Counted from the first letter of the stretch, positions 23,958 to 33,122 are shown. The stretch is 64,000 nt of DNA from Streptomyces sp. S.PNR 29 (GCF_030386795.1 NZ_JANUQM010000013.1:186001-250000), one strand, 5' to 3'. Notes: generated from the letters alone by a model not told the origin. A program made the numbers and translations.

Positions 23958-25973
23958 GTGAGGTGTGACGGTGCGCGCAGCGGAGTCCGAGGACGTCGGG
24001 GAGTTCAGGGGCTGGTGCTGCTGGGCGCCGTGCTGGTCCTGCTCCTCCTCGGCGGGGCGGGACCGGCCTCGGCCCACGCCGCCCTCCGCTCCACCGACCC
24101 CGAGGACGGAAGCGTCCTCAAGCGGGCCCCCGGCCGTATCACCCTGAGCTTCACCGAGTCCGTCGGCCTGCTCGACGACTCCTTCCGCGTCCTCGACCCC
24201 GGCGGCCACCGGCTGCGCACGGGCGAGGCGCGGCACGTCGGGGGCCGCTCGGACACGGCCGGGATCAGCCTGCCGGGGAAGCTGGACGAGGGCACGTACA
24301 CCGTGGCCTGGCGGGTGGTGTCGGCCGACAGCCACCCGGTCACCGGCGCGTTCACCTTCTCCGTCGGCAAGGCCTCGGCGACGACGGCGGCGGTGGACAC
24401 CGGGCCCGACGAGGACCCGCTGACCGGCAGCCTCCACACGATCGCCCGCTGGCTCGCCTACCTCGCCGCCGCCCTGCTCATCGGCACCGCCGCGTTCGTG
24501 GCGCTGTGCCGCCCGCCGGACCCGTCCCCGCTGCGGACGTTGCTGGTGACGGGCTGGTGCACGCTGCTGGGTGCCACCCTCGCCCTGCTGGTGCTGCGCG
24601 CCCCGTACGAGGCGGGCACGGGCCCGGCGACCGCCTTCGACGCCTCCGCCCTCGGCCGCACGCTGACCAGCCGCCCGGGCCTGGCCCTGCTGGCCAGGCT
24701 GGCGCTGCTCCTGCTGGCGGCCGGTTTCCTCGTACGGCAGTCGCGCCGCCGTGACCGTACGGCCCTCGCCAACGGCGTGGGCGGCGCCCTGGCCGTCGGC
24801 CTGGCACTGACCTGGGCGGCGGCCGAGCACGCCTCCGCCGGGATCCAGGTGCCGGTGGCGATGACGTCGTCCGTCCTGCACCTGCTGGCGACGGCGGTCT
24901 GGCTCGGCGGCCTCGCGGCCCTCCTCACGACCCTGTACCGCTCGGCCGACGACGGTCTGACGGCGGTGGTGTCCCGCTTCTCCCGGATCGCCTTCGTCTC
25001 GGTGACCGTCCTGGCCGTCACCGGCCTCTACCAGTCCTGGCGCGGCCTCGGCTCCTGGTCCGCGTTCGCCGACAGCACGTACGGCAGGCTGCTGGCCGCC
25101 AAACTGGCCGCGGTGACCGTGCTGTTGCTGGCCGCCGGGTACTCGCGACGGTGGACGGCGCGGCCGGCGGCGCGGGGGGACGAGGAGGCGGACGGACGGC
25201 AGCGGGTCCCGGATCCGGCGGCGGCGCGGGCGGGTGCGGGGACGGCCGGATCCGGGCAGATACCGGAGGCGGACGTGAAGAAGGCCGTACCAGCACGGGT
25301 CCCCGAGCCGGTGGCGGCCGGGGCGGACGCGAAGACCGTCGTACGGGAACGGGTTCCGGAGTCCGTGGAGGGGCGGTCGGCCGTACGGGAACGGGAAGGG
25401 GACCTGGAGCCGGTGGGCGGACCGCCCTCCCCGCCGGAGCCGTCACCGGCCGGCGGGCGCGGCGAGCCCGGCGGTCTCTCGGACAGTCACCGGCGTGGCC
25501 TGCGCCGCTCCGTCCTGGTCGAAGTCGTCGTCTCCGCGGTCGTGCTGCTGCTGACGACCGTGCTCACCAGCACCCTGCCGGCGCGCGCCGAGGCCGAGGC
25601 GGCGCGGGAGGCACCGGCGGCCGGGCTGCCGCCCACGTCCCTCACCGAGATCCCCTTCGACACCGGCACGCCCGGCGGCAGGGGAAAGCTGCAGATCACC
25701 CTCGACCCCGGACGCACCGGTGACAACGGCGTGCAGGTCCTGGTCTACGACGCCGCCGGCGGGGTGACCGCCATCCCCGAACTCCGTCTCTCCTTCACCC
25801 TCCCGTCCAAGGACATCGGCCCGATCGACGCGGAGCTCACCGACCGGGGCGGCTACTGGGCCAGCAACACCGTCACCCTGCCCATCGCCGGTACGTGGAC
25901 GATGAAGGCGACGATCAGGGTCTCGGAGCTGGACCAGGTGACGGAGACGAGGCCGGTGCGGATCCTCGGCTAA
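23958..25973 (+). CDS. CopC-CopD copper resistance fusion protein with a long low-complexity insert
   Basis: This 671-residue membrane protein begins with a signal/anchor helix and a CopC domain (mature start HAALRSTDPEDGS, with the copper-binding N-terminal His; VAWRVVSADSHPVTGAFTF supplies further ligands). CopD follows from about residue 155 with multiple helices. Between two helices, about residues 395-515, lies a hydrophilic insert with repeats of the type ARVPEPV...RERVPESVEG. A C-terminal beta-rich domain ends WTMKATIRVSELDQVTETRPVRI. GTG at 23958 follows GGAGA. The stop overlaps the convergent DUF72 gene. Confidence 0.88.
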   Translation: MRCDGARSGVRGRRGVQGLVLLGAVLVLLLLGGAGPASAHAALRSTDPEDGSVLKRAPGRITLSFTESVGLLDDSFRVLDPGGHRLRTGEARHVGGRSDTAGISLPGKLDEGTYTVAWRVVSADSHPVTGAFTFSVGKASATTAAVDTGPDEDPLTGSLHTIARWLAYLAAALLIGTAAFVALCRPPDPSPLRTLLVTGWCTLLGATLALLVLRAPYEAGTGPATAFDASALGRTLTSRPGLALLARLALLLLAAGFLVRQSRRRDRTALANGVGGALAVGLALTWAAAEHASAGIQVPVAMTSSVLHLLATAVWLGGLAALLTTLYRSADDGLTAVVSRFSRIAFVSVTVLAVTGLYQSWRGLGSWSAFADSTYGRLLAAKLAAVTVLLLAAGYSRRWTARPAARGDEEADGRQRVPDPAAARAGAGTAGSGQIPEADVKKAVPARVPEPVAAGADAKTVVRERVPESVEGRSAVREREGDLEPVGGPPSPPEPSPAGGRGEPGGLSDSHRRGLRRSVLVEVVVSAVVLLLTTVLTSTLPARAEAEAAREAPAAGLPPTSLTEIPFDTGTPGGRGKLQITLDPGRTGDNGVQVLVYDAAGGVTAIPELRLSFTLPSKDIGPIDAELTDRGGYWASNTVTLPIAGTWTMKATIRVSELDQVTETRPVRILG

Positions 25974-26833
25974 CCGGCCGTCTGCCGGGCCCGGCCGAGC
26001 AGGCGTGCCATGGTCCCGGCGGCGCGTACGGCGGCGTCGGCGCAGCAGTTGTTGAACAGGACGTGGAGCTGCTCGACCTGGTCGGACAGGGCCCGCAACC
26101 GGGGCAGCCACTCGGCGAGTTCGGCCTCGCCGTACTCGTACCGGAACCGGTCCTCCTTGCTCCCGGTCCCCCAGGCGGCACTGCGGCCGTGGAACCGTAC
26201 GACGGACAGCCGGGGCGAGCTGACAGGGGTGACCGGAGGGATGGACGAGGGGAGCGTCTGCGTCATGTCGACGGCGACGGCGGCCATGCCGTGGCGGGCG
26301 AGCAGCGCGCGCGTCGCCTCCGCGCGCTCCTCGTGCCACCAGCCGGGATGCCGGAACTCCACGGCGAGGGGCCACCCGGCGGTGCGTGCGGCGCACTCCT
26401 CCAGGAACGCCTCCGCCCGCGCGCCGGGCCGGAACCACGGGGGGAACTGGAACAGCACGCTCCCGAGCCGCCCGGCCTGCCGCAGCGGCTCGATCCCCGC
26501 CGCGAACCGCGCCCACACCTCGTCGAGCACCCGCGGATCCCGGTGGTCGGCGGGCAGCCCGCGCGGCATCACCGCCTCCCGCGTCGGGTGCCCGGTGAGC
26601 AGCGAGAAGGCCTTCACGTCGAACACGAACCCGTCCGGCGTCCGCTCCGCCCACAGCCGGCTGTTCCGTTCGCCGGGCAGCGCGTAGTAGGAGGCGTCGA
26701 CCTCGACGACCCCGAACCGCTCGGCGTAGTGCCGTAACCGCCCCTCCGCGTCCCGCCGCCCCACCGGATACCAGCCGCTGCCGACCAGCGCGCGGTCGGT
26801 CCAGGAACACGTGCCGACCAGGATGTCACCCAT
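25970..26833 (-). CDS. DUF72 (YecE-like) TIM-barrel protein
   Basis: The 287-residue protein has the DUF72 signatures ILVGTCSWTD at the start, YYALPGERNSRLWAERTPDGF, LFQFPPWF in the middle and LAVEFRHPGWW, followed by LSVVRFHGR. Family members fold as a TIM barrel; biochemical role is unknown. The ATG at 26833 starts right at the first strand. It is convergent with copCD and the two stop codons overlap by a few bases. Confidence 0.88.
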   Translation of the reverse strand: MGDILVGTCSWTDRALVGSGWYPVGRRDAEGRLRHYAERFGVVEVDASYYALPGERNSRLWAERTPDGFVFDVKAFSLLTGHPTREAVMPRGLPADHRDPRVLDEVWARFAAGIEPLRQAGRLGSVLFQFPPWFRPGARAEAFLEECAARTAGWPLAVEFRHPGWWHEERAEATRALLARHGMAAVAVDMTQTLPSSIPPVTPVSSPRLSVVRFHGRSAAWGTGSKEDRFRYEYGEAELAEWLPRLRALSDQVEQLHVLFNNCCADAAVRAAGTMARLLGRARQTAG

Positions 26834-26982
26834 GGCGTGCGGTTACCCCGGTGGCGGGCAGGCAGACTGACGGTCGGTCAGCGCCAGGTGCCCACATCGG
26901 TTGAAGGGCACCAAGGACACGTCGCACTGCGCGGCCTGGGTCAGGATCTAGAGACCTGAGGGACTGCGGGCCGCAAATCCCA

Positions 26983-27022
26983 TGAGCCCATGAGCCCGTG
27001 AGCCCGTGAGCCCGTGAGCCCG
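26983..27022. repeat. five tandem copies of an 8-bp unit, TGAGCCC(G/A)
   Basis: The unit is repeated without gaps, the first copy ending in A and the next four in G, followed by a partial copy. It lies between the iclR stop and the DUF72 start, 42 bp from iclR. It is a short tandem repeat that could vary in copy number. Confidence 0.85.
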
Positions 27023-27064
27023 TGAACGAGCGTGGGGCCCGGCCGTCTCCCGCCGGGCCCCCTG

Positions 27065-27859
27065 TCAGCCACCGTCGCTGAGCGGATGGCTGAACCCCTG
27101 GTCGGAGATGAGCGCGGCCGCCTCCGCGAGGTCGGTGGCGAACCGCTCCACGGCCTCGTACGGGAAGCGCTGGCTGGGCCCGCTCAGGGACAGCGAGGCG
27201 ACGACCGCGCCCGAGAGGCCGGTGACCGGCACGGCCACCGCGGTCAGCCCGTCGTCCCACTCGCTGCTGCTGACCGCGTAGCCACGCTGCGCCGCCTCCT
27301 CGGCCCAGGCACGCAACCGGTCCGCGTACGCCTCGCCGTGCGGGGAGGAGAGAGCGACGCGGCGCAGCCGGGCGTCCGAGGCGTCGCGCAGCAGGACCTT
27401 GGAGGATGCGCCGGCCCACAGGGGCTGTTCGTCGCCGACGTCGACGACATGGCGCAGCGGGTGCGGGCTCTCCTCGTGCGCGACGCAGACCCGGTGGACG
27501 TCACGGGCGATGAAGAGGTTGACGGTCTCGCCCAGCCGGTCGGCGAGGTCGCGCATGACCTTGCGGGTCTCGCGCGGCACCTCCCACTGACTGCGTGCCA
27601 GATAGGCCCACCGCCACAGACCGGGACCGGCGGTGTAGCCGGCCGGGTGCGACCACAGCAGGCCGCTCTCCTCCAGGGTCTGGACCAGGCGCAGTGCCGT
27701 CGTCTTCGCCAGTCCGGTGGCCTCGGTGATCTCGCGCAGGGTGATGACGGGACGGTCCTCGCTCAGCAGGCCGAGGATGTCCAGCGCACGCCGCACGCTG
27801 CGCACGCCCGTGCCCTGCTGTTCCCGGCCCGCCTCGGCCTCGCTGCCCCTGCCGTCCAC
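27065..27859 (-). CDS. IclR family transcriptional regulator
   Basis: The 264-residue protein has an N-terminal winged helix (about 20-85; SVRRALDILGLLSED, then LREITEATGLAKTTALRLVQTLEESGLL) and a C-terminal GAF-like effector domain (NLFIARDVHRVCVAHEE; AVAVPVTGLSGAVVASLSLSGP). GTG at 27859 follows GGGGAGGGG. It diverges from an MHS transporter and a zinc dehydrogenase, which are its likely targets; a perfect palindrome lies in the shared upstream region. The effector is probably the transported compound or a breakdown product. Confidence 0.87.
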   Translation of the reverse strand: MDGRGSEAEAGREQQGTGVRSVRRALDILGLLSEDRPVITLREITEATGLAKTTALRLVQTLEESGLLWSHPAGYTAGPGLWRWAYLARSQWEVPRETRKVMRDLADRLGETVNLFIARDVHRVCVAHEESPHPLRHVVDVGDEQPLWAGASSKVLLRDASDARLRRVALSSPHGEAYADRLRAWAEEAAQRGYAVSSSEWDDGLTAVAVPVTGLSGAVVASLSLSGPSQRFPYEAVERFATDLAEAAALISDQGFSHPLSDGG

Positions 27860-28235
27860 GCGAACCCCTCCCCGTGCTGATGACCGCCGTACGTACCCAT
27901 CACCCGTGACCGTAGTCCGCTCTGCGGACCAGGGGAACCGAAACTCCGAAGAAATCTCGCCGCAACCCTTGATGGCGGAAAAGCCAGGCCCTATGTTTCC
28001 GCTACTTGGTTCGAACGGTCCATTGAGTGGACCACATGTGAGGGGCGCCGCCCGCACCGCTGTGGCGACGGCCCGGTTGGCCGGTGACGACGGCCCGCTC
28101 CCCACCGGGAGCACCCGTCCTCGCCCGAGCATCTGTCCCCACCACAGCCGTCCGTGTCCCGACCCTGCCTCCCGCGCACCGCCCGCGCGGCACGGCCGGG
28201 CCACTTCAGCCGCAGCACCCGATGGAGTGTGTGAG
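27860..28235. promoter_or_regulatory. divergent regulatory region of iclR and MHS genes with palindrome GGTCCA-N5-TGGACC
   Basis: No gene is seen in these 376 bp. GGTCCATTGAGTGGACC at 28017-28033 is a perfect 6-5-6 inverted repeat and a candidate IclR operator. The stretch 27930-28040 is clearly AT-richer than its surroundings, as expected for promoters. Confidence 0.6.
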
Positions 28236-29600
28236 ATGAGCAGTACGCAGCGCCCGGCCCCGGCCGGTGGTGCCGGAACACCCGGCGTGGCGAGAAGAGC
28301 GGCGATCGCGAGCTTCATGGGAGCCGTGGTCGACTGGTACGACTTCTTCCTCTACGGCATCGTCGCCGGGCTTCTCTTCGGCGACCTCTTCTTCCCGGAC
28401 GCCTCGCCGGCCGTGGGCACCCTGGCCGCCTGGGCCACCTTCGGGGTCGGCTTCCTCTTCCGCCCGCTCGGCGGCATCGTCTTCGGCCACTTCGGCGACC
28501 GGCTGGGCCGCAAGCGGATGCTCGTCCTCACCATGCTGATCATGGGCGCGGCGAGCACCCTGATAGGCGTCCTGCCCACCTACGCGCAGGCCGGCCTCTG
28601 GGCACCCGTGCTGCTGGTGGTCCTGCGCGCCGCGCAGGGCTTCGCGGTCGGCGGCGAGTGGGGCGGCGCCGCGCTGATGGCGGTGGAGAACGCCCCCGCC
28701 AAGTGGCGCTCCCTCTACAGCAGCGGCGTACAGATCGGCGCCTCGGTCGGCCTGCTGCTCGCCACCCTGATCACCAAGGTGATGTCGGGGACGACCTCCG
28801 ACGCGGCCTTCCGGTCCTGGGGCTGGCGGGTTCCGTTCCTGGTCAGCGCGGCCCTGGTGATCGTCGGCCTGATCATCCGGGCGAGGGTCGAGGAGTCCGA
28901 GGTCTTCACCGAGAAGGTCGCCGCGATGAGCGAGAACGACCGCCCGCGCCTGCCGCTGATCGCCGCGGTCCGCTCCAACCCCAAGGGTTTCTTCGCCATC
29001 ATCGGACTGCGCCTGGTGGAGCTGTTCACCTTCTACGGCGTCACGACCTTCGGCCTCGCCTACGGCACCGACGAACTCGGCCTGAACAGGGACAGCCTGC
29101 TCAACGTCAACCTGGCCGTCGGCGGGCTCGCCATCCTCACCATCCCGGCCTTCGCCTACCTCGCCGACCGCTTCGGCCGCCGCCGGGTCTACTGCTGGGG
29201 CTCCCTGGTCGGTGTCGTGAGCGCGGTGCCGTACTTCTGGGCGATGGAGTCCGGCTCGCTGCTCGCCATCGTCGGCTGCGCCGTCCTGCTGGTGAACATC
29301 GCGCACGACATGGCGGTCTCCGTCCAGCAGTCGCTGTTCACCGACATGTTCGGCCCCGAGTACCGCTACAGCGGCGCCGGCGTCGGCTACCAGCTCGCGA
29401 GCGCCGTCGGCGGCGGCTTCACCCCGTTCATCGCCGGTTCCCTCGTGCTCTGGGCGGGCGGCGGCTGGAGCCTGGTCGCGGCCTACCTCGCCGTCGGCTG
29501 CGCGATCTCCTTCCTCGTCGCGCTGCGCCTGCGGGGCGACGACGAGGCCGGGGCCCGGGAGACCGCCCGCCGCCCGGCGGCCGAAGGCGCAACGGCCTGA
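28236..29600 (+). CDS. MFS metabolite:proton symporter (MHS family)
   Basis: The 454-residue transporter is of the ProP/KgtP/ShiA group. The hallmark start is AAIASFMGAVVDWYDFFLYG, and motif A is GHFGDRLGRKRMLVLTMLIM. GFAVGGEWGGAALMAVE lies in helix 5 and YSGAGVGYQLASAVGGGFTP in helix 10 or 11; both are characteristic of MHS. These carriers take up dicarboxylates, betaines or aromatic acids with protons. It is divergent from iclR and precedes a zinc dehydrogenase by 48 bp. Substrate not predictable. Confidence 0.88.
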   Translation: MSSTQRPAPAGGAGTPGVARRAAIASFMGAVVDWYDFFLYGIVAGLLFGDLFFPDASPAVGTLAAWATFGVGFLFRPLGGIVFGHFGDRLGRKRMLVLTMLIMGAASTLIGVLPTYAQAGLWAPVLLVVLRAAQGFAVGGEWGGAALMAVENAPAKWRSLYSSGVQIGASVGLLLATLITKVMSGTTSDAAFRSWGWRVPFLVSAALVIVGLIIRARVEESEVFTEKVAAMSENDRPRLPLIAAVRSNPKGFFAIIGLRLVELFTFYGVTTFGLAYGTDELGLNRDSLLNVNLAVGGLAILTIPAFAYLADRFGRRRVYCWGSLVGVVSAVPYFWAMESGSLLAIVGCAVLLVNIAHDMAVSVQQSLFTDMFGPEYRYSGAGVGYQLASAVGGGFTPFIAGSLVLWAGGGWSLVAAYLAVGCAISFLVALRLRGDDEAGARETARRPAAEGATA

Positions 29601-29619
29601 CCGCACAGCAGGATCGTCA

Positions 29620-29635
29620 ATCCATCCAGTGGACC
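29620..29635. promoter_or_regulatory. second copy of the IclR-type motif upstream of the dehydrogenase
   Basis: ATCCATCCAGTGGACC keeps the core TCCA-N5-TGGA(CC) of the palindrome at 28017-28033 and lies 13 bp before the GTG of the dehydrogenase gene. Confidence 0.45.
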
Positions 29636-29648
29636 GCAGGGGGTTCTG

Positions 29649-30626
29649 GTGAAAGCAGCTGTCCTCATGTCGCCGGGCCGGATCGAGCTCGTCGACGACT
29701 GGCCGGAACCCGTCTGCGGCCCCCACGACGTCATCGTGGAGGTGGGCGGCGTGGGCCTGTGCGGCAGCGACCTCGCCGTCTTCCACGGCAACCGCCGGCC
29801 GCCCGCGACCCCTTGGGTCATGGGCCACGAGGGCTTCGGGCGGATCGCCGCCGTCGGCAGCGACGTACGGGACCGCCAGGTGGGCCAGACCGTGGTCATC
29901 GAACCCAACTACGCCTGCCTGAAGTGCGCGGACTGCCGCACCGGCCTGACCTCCGCCTGCCCGTACCGAGCCATCGTCGGCCTGAACTCCCCGGGCGTCC
30001 TGGCCGAACGCGTGGCCCTCCCCGCCCCCTTCGCCCACCCGGTCCCCGACGGCCTGACCGCCGCCGACCTCGCCGCCACCGAGCCCTACACCGTGGCCCG
30101 GGCCGCCGTACGGCGCAGCGGCGTCACACCGGCCGACCGCTGCCTGGTCGTCGGGGCCGGCGCCCAGGGCCTCCTGCTCTGCCTCATCCTGTCCCGCCTC
30201 GGCATCGAACCCGTCGTCACCGAACCCCACCCGCTCCGCCTCGCCCGCGCCGAACGCCTGGGCGCGGTGCGTGACGACCGCCGCACGGGATTCACGTACG
30301 TCTTCGAAACCTCCGGCCACGCCGCCGCCCTGCGCCCGGCCGCCGACCGCGCCGCCCCCGGCGCCACCCTCGTGCTGATCGGCCTCAACCCCGACCGGCT
30401 TCCCCTCACCACCGACGACGTGGTGAGGCGTCAGCTGGTGCTCCGCGGCTCGATGATCTACGACCACCCCACGGACTTCACCACCGCGATCGCCGAACTC
30501 CCCGAGGCCCGCCCGAGTGCGGTCATCGAGACCGCCCTCCCTCTGCACCGGGCCCAACAGGCCTTCACGGAGGCCGGCGACCGGGCCGGAAAGACCTGGA
30601 TCAGCATCGGCGACGTTCCTCCGTAG
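29649..30626 (+). CDS. zinc-dependent medium-chain alcohol dehydrogenase
   Basis: The 325-residue enzyme has catalytic zinc ligands in GLCGSDLAVFHG (Cys), GHEGFGRIAAVG (His-Glu) and the later Glu of AATEPYTVA. The structural zinc site shows as CLKCADCRTGLTSAC. The cofactor loop is VVGAGAQGLLLCL, a GxGxxG variant. It resembles sugar-acid or polyol dehydrogenases of the GutB/Tdh kind. GTG at 29649 is used. With the MHS carrier and IclR it probably forms an uptake and oxidation unit; substrate unknown. Confidence 0.85.
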   Translation: MKAAVLMSPGRIELVDDWPEPVCGPHDVIVEVGGVGLCGSDLAVFHGNRRPPATPWVMGHEGFGRIAAVGSDVRDRQVGQTVVIEPNYACLKCADCRTGLTSACPYRAIVGLNSPGVLAERVALPAPFAHPVPDGLTAADLAATEPYTVARAAVRRSGVTPADRCLVVGAGAQGLLLCLILSRLGIEPVVTEPHPLRLARAERLGAVRDDRRTGFTYVFETSGHAAALRPAADRAAPGATLVLIGLNPDRLPLTTDDVVRRQLVLRGSMIYDHPTDFTTAIAELPEARPSAVIETALPLHRAQQAFTEAGDRAGKTWISIGDVPP

Positions 30627-30677
30627 GGAGCCTCGCGGTACACCTGTCCGGCGAACTCAAGCCTCCAGATGGCTCAT

Positions 30678-30703
30678 TCGTTCGAGTTGAGCCCCTCGAA
30701 CGA
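30678..30703. promoter_or_regulatory. inverted repeat upstream of the HNH nuclease gene
   Basis: TCGTTCGAG (30678-30686) and CTCGAACGA (30695-30703) are perfect 9-bp arms about 30 bp before the GTG start, a possible operator or leader hairpin. Confidence 0.4.
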
Positions 30704-30729
30704 GTTATGCGCAGTCGATTCTGCGATGC

Positions 30730-31407
30730 GTGATCAAGCACCTCAGACGCGCCGCCCTCACGGCCGCACTCCTCGTCGTGCCCCTCGCGGCACCCGCCCC
30801 GGCCCACGCGCAGGATCGTTCCGCCAAGGCGTACACCCTCCCGATGGCGGACGCGGTCCGTCTTCTCCCGCCGGCCGCGGAGGCCCGCGACGGTTACCAA
30901 CGCACCAGCTTCAAGCACTGGAACGCCGGCAAGAAGCCCACCGACGGCTGCAACACCCGGGCAGAGCTGCTCATCTCCGAGGCGATCGACCCGCCCACGG
31001 TCCTGCCCGGCTGCAAGCTCTCGGGAGGGCGCTGGTGGTCGTACTACGACTCCCGATGGATCACCTCGGCCTCCGCCCTGGACGTCGACCACATGGTGCC
31101 GCTCGCCGAGGCGTGGGACTCGGGGGCCTCGCAGTGGACGGCACAGCGGCGTGAGGCGTACGCCAACGACCTCGACGCGCAGACGTCCCTCGTCGCCGTC
31201 TCCGCGGCCTCGAACCGGAGCAAGGCCGACCAGGACCCCGCCGAGTGGCTGCCGCCGGCCGTCGACGTCATGTGCCGGTACACCTCGGAGTGGATCGCGA
31301 CCAAGCTCCGCTGGAGGCTCACTGGCGACGCCGTCGAACTCGAAACACTCACCCAGCTCGCGGAAGCCTGCCCCGGCACCACCGTGACCTACGAACCCGC
31401 CCCGTAG
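30730..31407 (+). CDS. secreted HNH-type nuclease (DUF1524/GmrSD C-terminal-like)
   Basis: The 225-residue protein starts with a signal peptide (IKHLRRAALTAALLVVPLAA...AHA, about 28 residues). The mature part has the family motifs YQRTSFKHWN, GCNTRAELL, DVDHMVPLAEAWDSGAS (the catalytic His is in DHMVPL) and AVSAASNRSKADQDPAEWLPP. Secreted Streptomyces relatives degrade DNA outside the cell. GTG at 30730 is the start. It is the last gene before the accessory region and probably belongs to the core genome. Confidence 0.87.
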   Translation: MIKHLRRAALTAALLVVPLAAPAPAHAQDRSAKAYTLPMADAVRLLPPAAEARDGYQRTSFKHWNAGKKPTDGCNTRAELLISEAIDPPTVLPGCKLSGGRWWSYYDSRWITSASALDVDHMVPLAEAWDSGASQWTAQRREAYANDLDAQTSLVAVSAASNRSKADQDPAEWLPPAVDVMCRYTSEWIATKLRWRLTGDAVELETLTQLAEACPGTTVTYEPAP

Positions 31408-31566
31408 CCCCGCCCGCCCCCGTGAACCGTGACTCCGCCCCAGCGCTTGCCGAACAGGCCGGGGGCGGGGCCACCGAGGCCGATAGCTGCCACACGCCTC
31501 CCAATCGAGGCGCCTTTCGATAGCATTATCGAACTTTAACCAACATCTAACAAATCGGCTAAACGG
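31408..31566. other. AT-rich junction before the PAP2 gene
   Basis: From about 31510 the sequence becomes strikingly AT-rich for this genome (runs such as TTAACCAACATCTAACAAAT). This is where the accessory region seems to begin. I looked for a copy of the tRNA-Ser att repeat here and saw none. Confidence 0.45.
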
Positions 31567-32931
31567 TTGATATCTATAGCATCGCGGACGTTTTCACGAA
31601 TAAGACGAAGAATTACGTTCTCCACGTGGCGTCAACCACGGGCGATACTGTGGGCCGCGGCGGGCGTGACGACCCTCGCATTCCTCATCATGCTGGAGAT
31701 CGCCGCGCGTCGTTATGGCCTGCCGGGGCCCCTCACCAATCAGGTGCGGGAGGTGATATTTCCTCCCAAATCGGGTTTTCTGTTGTACGCCAGTCTGATG
31801 CTGATGATGGTGGTGCTCACCCGGCGGCAACGGTTCATCGCGGTGGGTACCGCGATCGGCATCGACATCGCCTTCTTGCTGGTGCGCTGGGTCGCCGGCG
31901 TCAGGTGGATGACCGACGGCCACCCCTTCGGCAACGGCGCGCTGTGGGTGATCCTGGGCTGTGCGGTCATCGCCGTCACCCGCCGGACCGGCCGGGAACG
32001 CGTCCTGCTGCTGAAGGGTGTAGGGCTGGCCCTCCTGCTGGTGGCCGGCCGCAAGACCGGCGATACCTGGCTGCTCATCACGTCGAAGACCCGCCCGATG
32101 GTGCTCGACCAGTACGTGGCCACCGCCGATCACGCGCTGGGCAACCCGTCGTGGCTGGTGGGCCGGATCGTCGGCGCCACCGGCCCGGTCGGCGCCCATC
32201 TTCTCGACTACGTCTACGGTCAGCTCGCGGTGGCCGCGGTCGTCGTCGCGCTGTACCAGCTGCGCAACGTGGCGGTCGAGCGCGCCTTCCCGAGGCATCA
32301 CCTGGTGCGCACGTTCCTGGTGATCGGCCTCCTCGGCCCGGCCATCTACATGATCTTCCCGGTGGTCGGACCGATCTTCGCCTACGGCGCCGACGGCGGG
32401 CACTGGGCCATGGCCGACCTGTGGCCGAACACGCCGCCGCCGGTCGGTACCCCGCATCTGATGCCCTTCGACGAAATCACCCCGCGCAACTGCATGCCCA
32501 GCCTGCACACCGCGTGGGCCACCGCGATATTCCTCCACTCCCGCAGGGGCCCACGGATCCTGCGCGTCGCGGGCACGTTCTGGCTGATCGCCACGCTCGG
32601 CGCAACGCTGGGCTTCGGCTACCACTACGGCGTGGATCTCGTCGCCGGCGTGGTGTTCACGCTCACCATCGAGGCGGCTCTGCGCTCCCTCGAACGTGGC
32701 TGGGACCGGTCCGGAACGCAGCTGGTCGCTCACGGCGCCACGGTCTTCGTCGCGCTCCTGGTGTCGTACCGCTATCTGCCGACGGAGATGGCCGCTCACC
32801 CCTGGGTGTTCGGCCCGCTTCTCATCCTGGCGATGACCTCAGTGGTCCACGTCTACGTACGGACCACCAGACTGTGGGACCCGAAGCCCGCACTCACGCC
32901 GCAACCGGAACCACAGCCCGGACTGGTGTGA
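31567..32931 (+). CDS. PAP2-superfamily integral membrane phosphatase (inositolphosphotransferase-like)
   Basis: The protein of about 454 residues is predicted to have some ten membrane helices. The PAP2_3-type active site is visible as CMPSLHTAWATAIF (about residue 310) and FGYHYGVDLVAG (about 355). Such enzymes act on lipid phosphates or move phosphoinositol at the membrane. The start is uncertain: TTG at 31567 lies in an AT-rich stretch without a clear ribosome site, and ATG at 31690 is the next option. It stands alone between the HNH nuclease and a TetR gene. Confidence 0.7.
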   Translation: MISIASRTFSRIRRRITFSTWRQPRAILWAAAGVTTLAFLIMLEIAARRYGLPGPLTNQVREVIFPPKSGFLLYASLMLMMVVLTRRQRFIAVGTAIGIDIAFLLVRWVAGVRWMTDGHPFGNGALWVILGCAVIAVTRRTGRERVLLLKGVGLALLLVAGRKTGDTWLLITSKTRPMVLDQYVATADHALGNPSWLVGRIVGATGPVGAHLLDYVYGQLAVAAVVVALYQLRNVAVERAFPRHHLVRTFLVIGLLGPAIYMIFPVVGPIFAYGADGGHWAMADLWPNTPPPVGTPHLMPFDEITPRNCMPSLHTAWATAIFLHSRRGPRILRVAGTFWLIATLGATLGFGYHYGVDLVAGVVFTLTIEAALRSLERGWDRSGTQLVAHGATVFVALLVSYRYLPTEMAAHPWVFGPLLILAMTSVVHVYVRTTRLWDPKPALTPQPEPQPGLV

Positions 32932-33076
32932 GCCAGTTGCGAGCGAATACGGACGAACGCCGCAGGGTCGGACCGCTGCCGTGGTCCGACCCCGGCCGGC
33001 AGTGTCCCCCCAGACCGACGAGACAGAGCCGGCCCCGAACCTGACGCGGTTGCTCAGCGACCGCCGGCCGCCTGGT

Positions 33077-33090
33077 AAACCGATCGGTAT
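33077..33090. promoter_or_regulatory. TetR-type operator, ACCGATCGGT palindrome
   Basis: The perfect 10-bp palindrome ACCGATCGGT at 33079-33088 lies 35 bp before the TetR start codon. This is the typical place and type of a TetR autoregulatory site. Confidence 0.55.
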
Positions 33091-33122
33091 TCTTTTCGCC
33101 GGAGCCGGGTTAGCCTCGCCGT

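Noticed and set aside
30730..31407. HNH/DUF1524 nuclease as a partner of the DUF262 protein (split GmrSD system)
   Set aside because: It has a clear signal peptide and the motifs of secreted nucleases, and it lies outside the att-bounded element by 4.5 kb.
31408..31566. A third att copy of tRNA-Ser(GGA) at the left edge of the accessory region
   Set aside because: I compared the 57-bp core with this stretch by eye and found no match.
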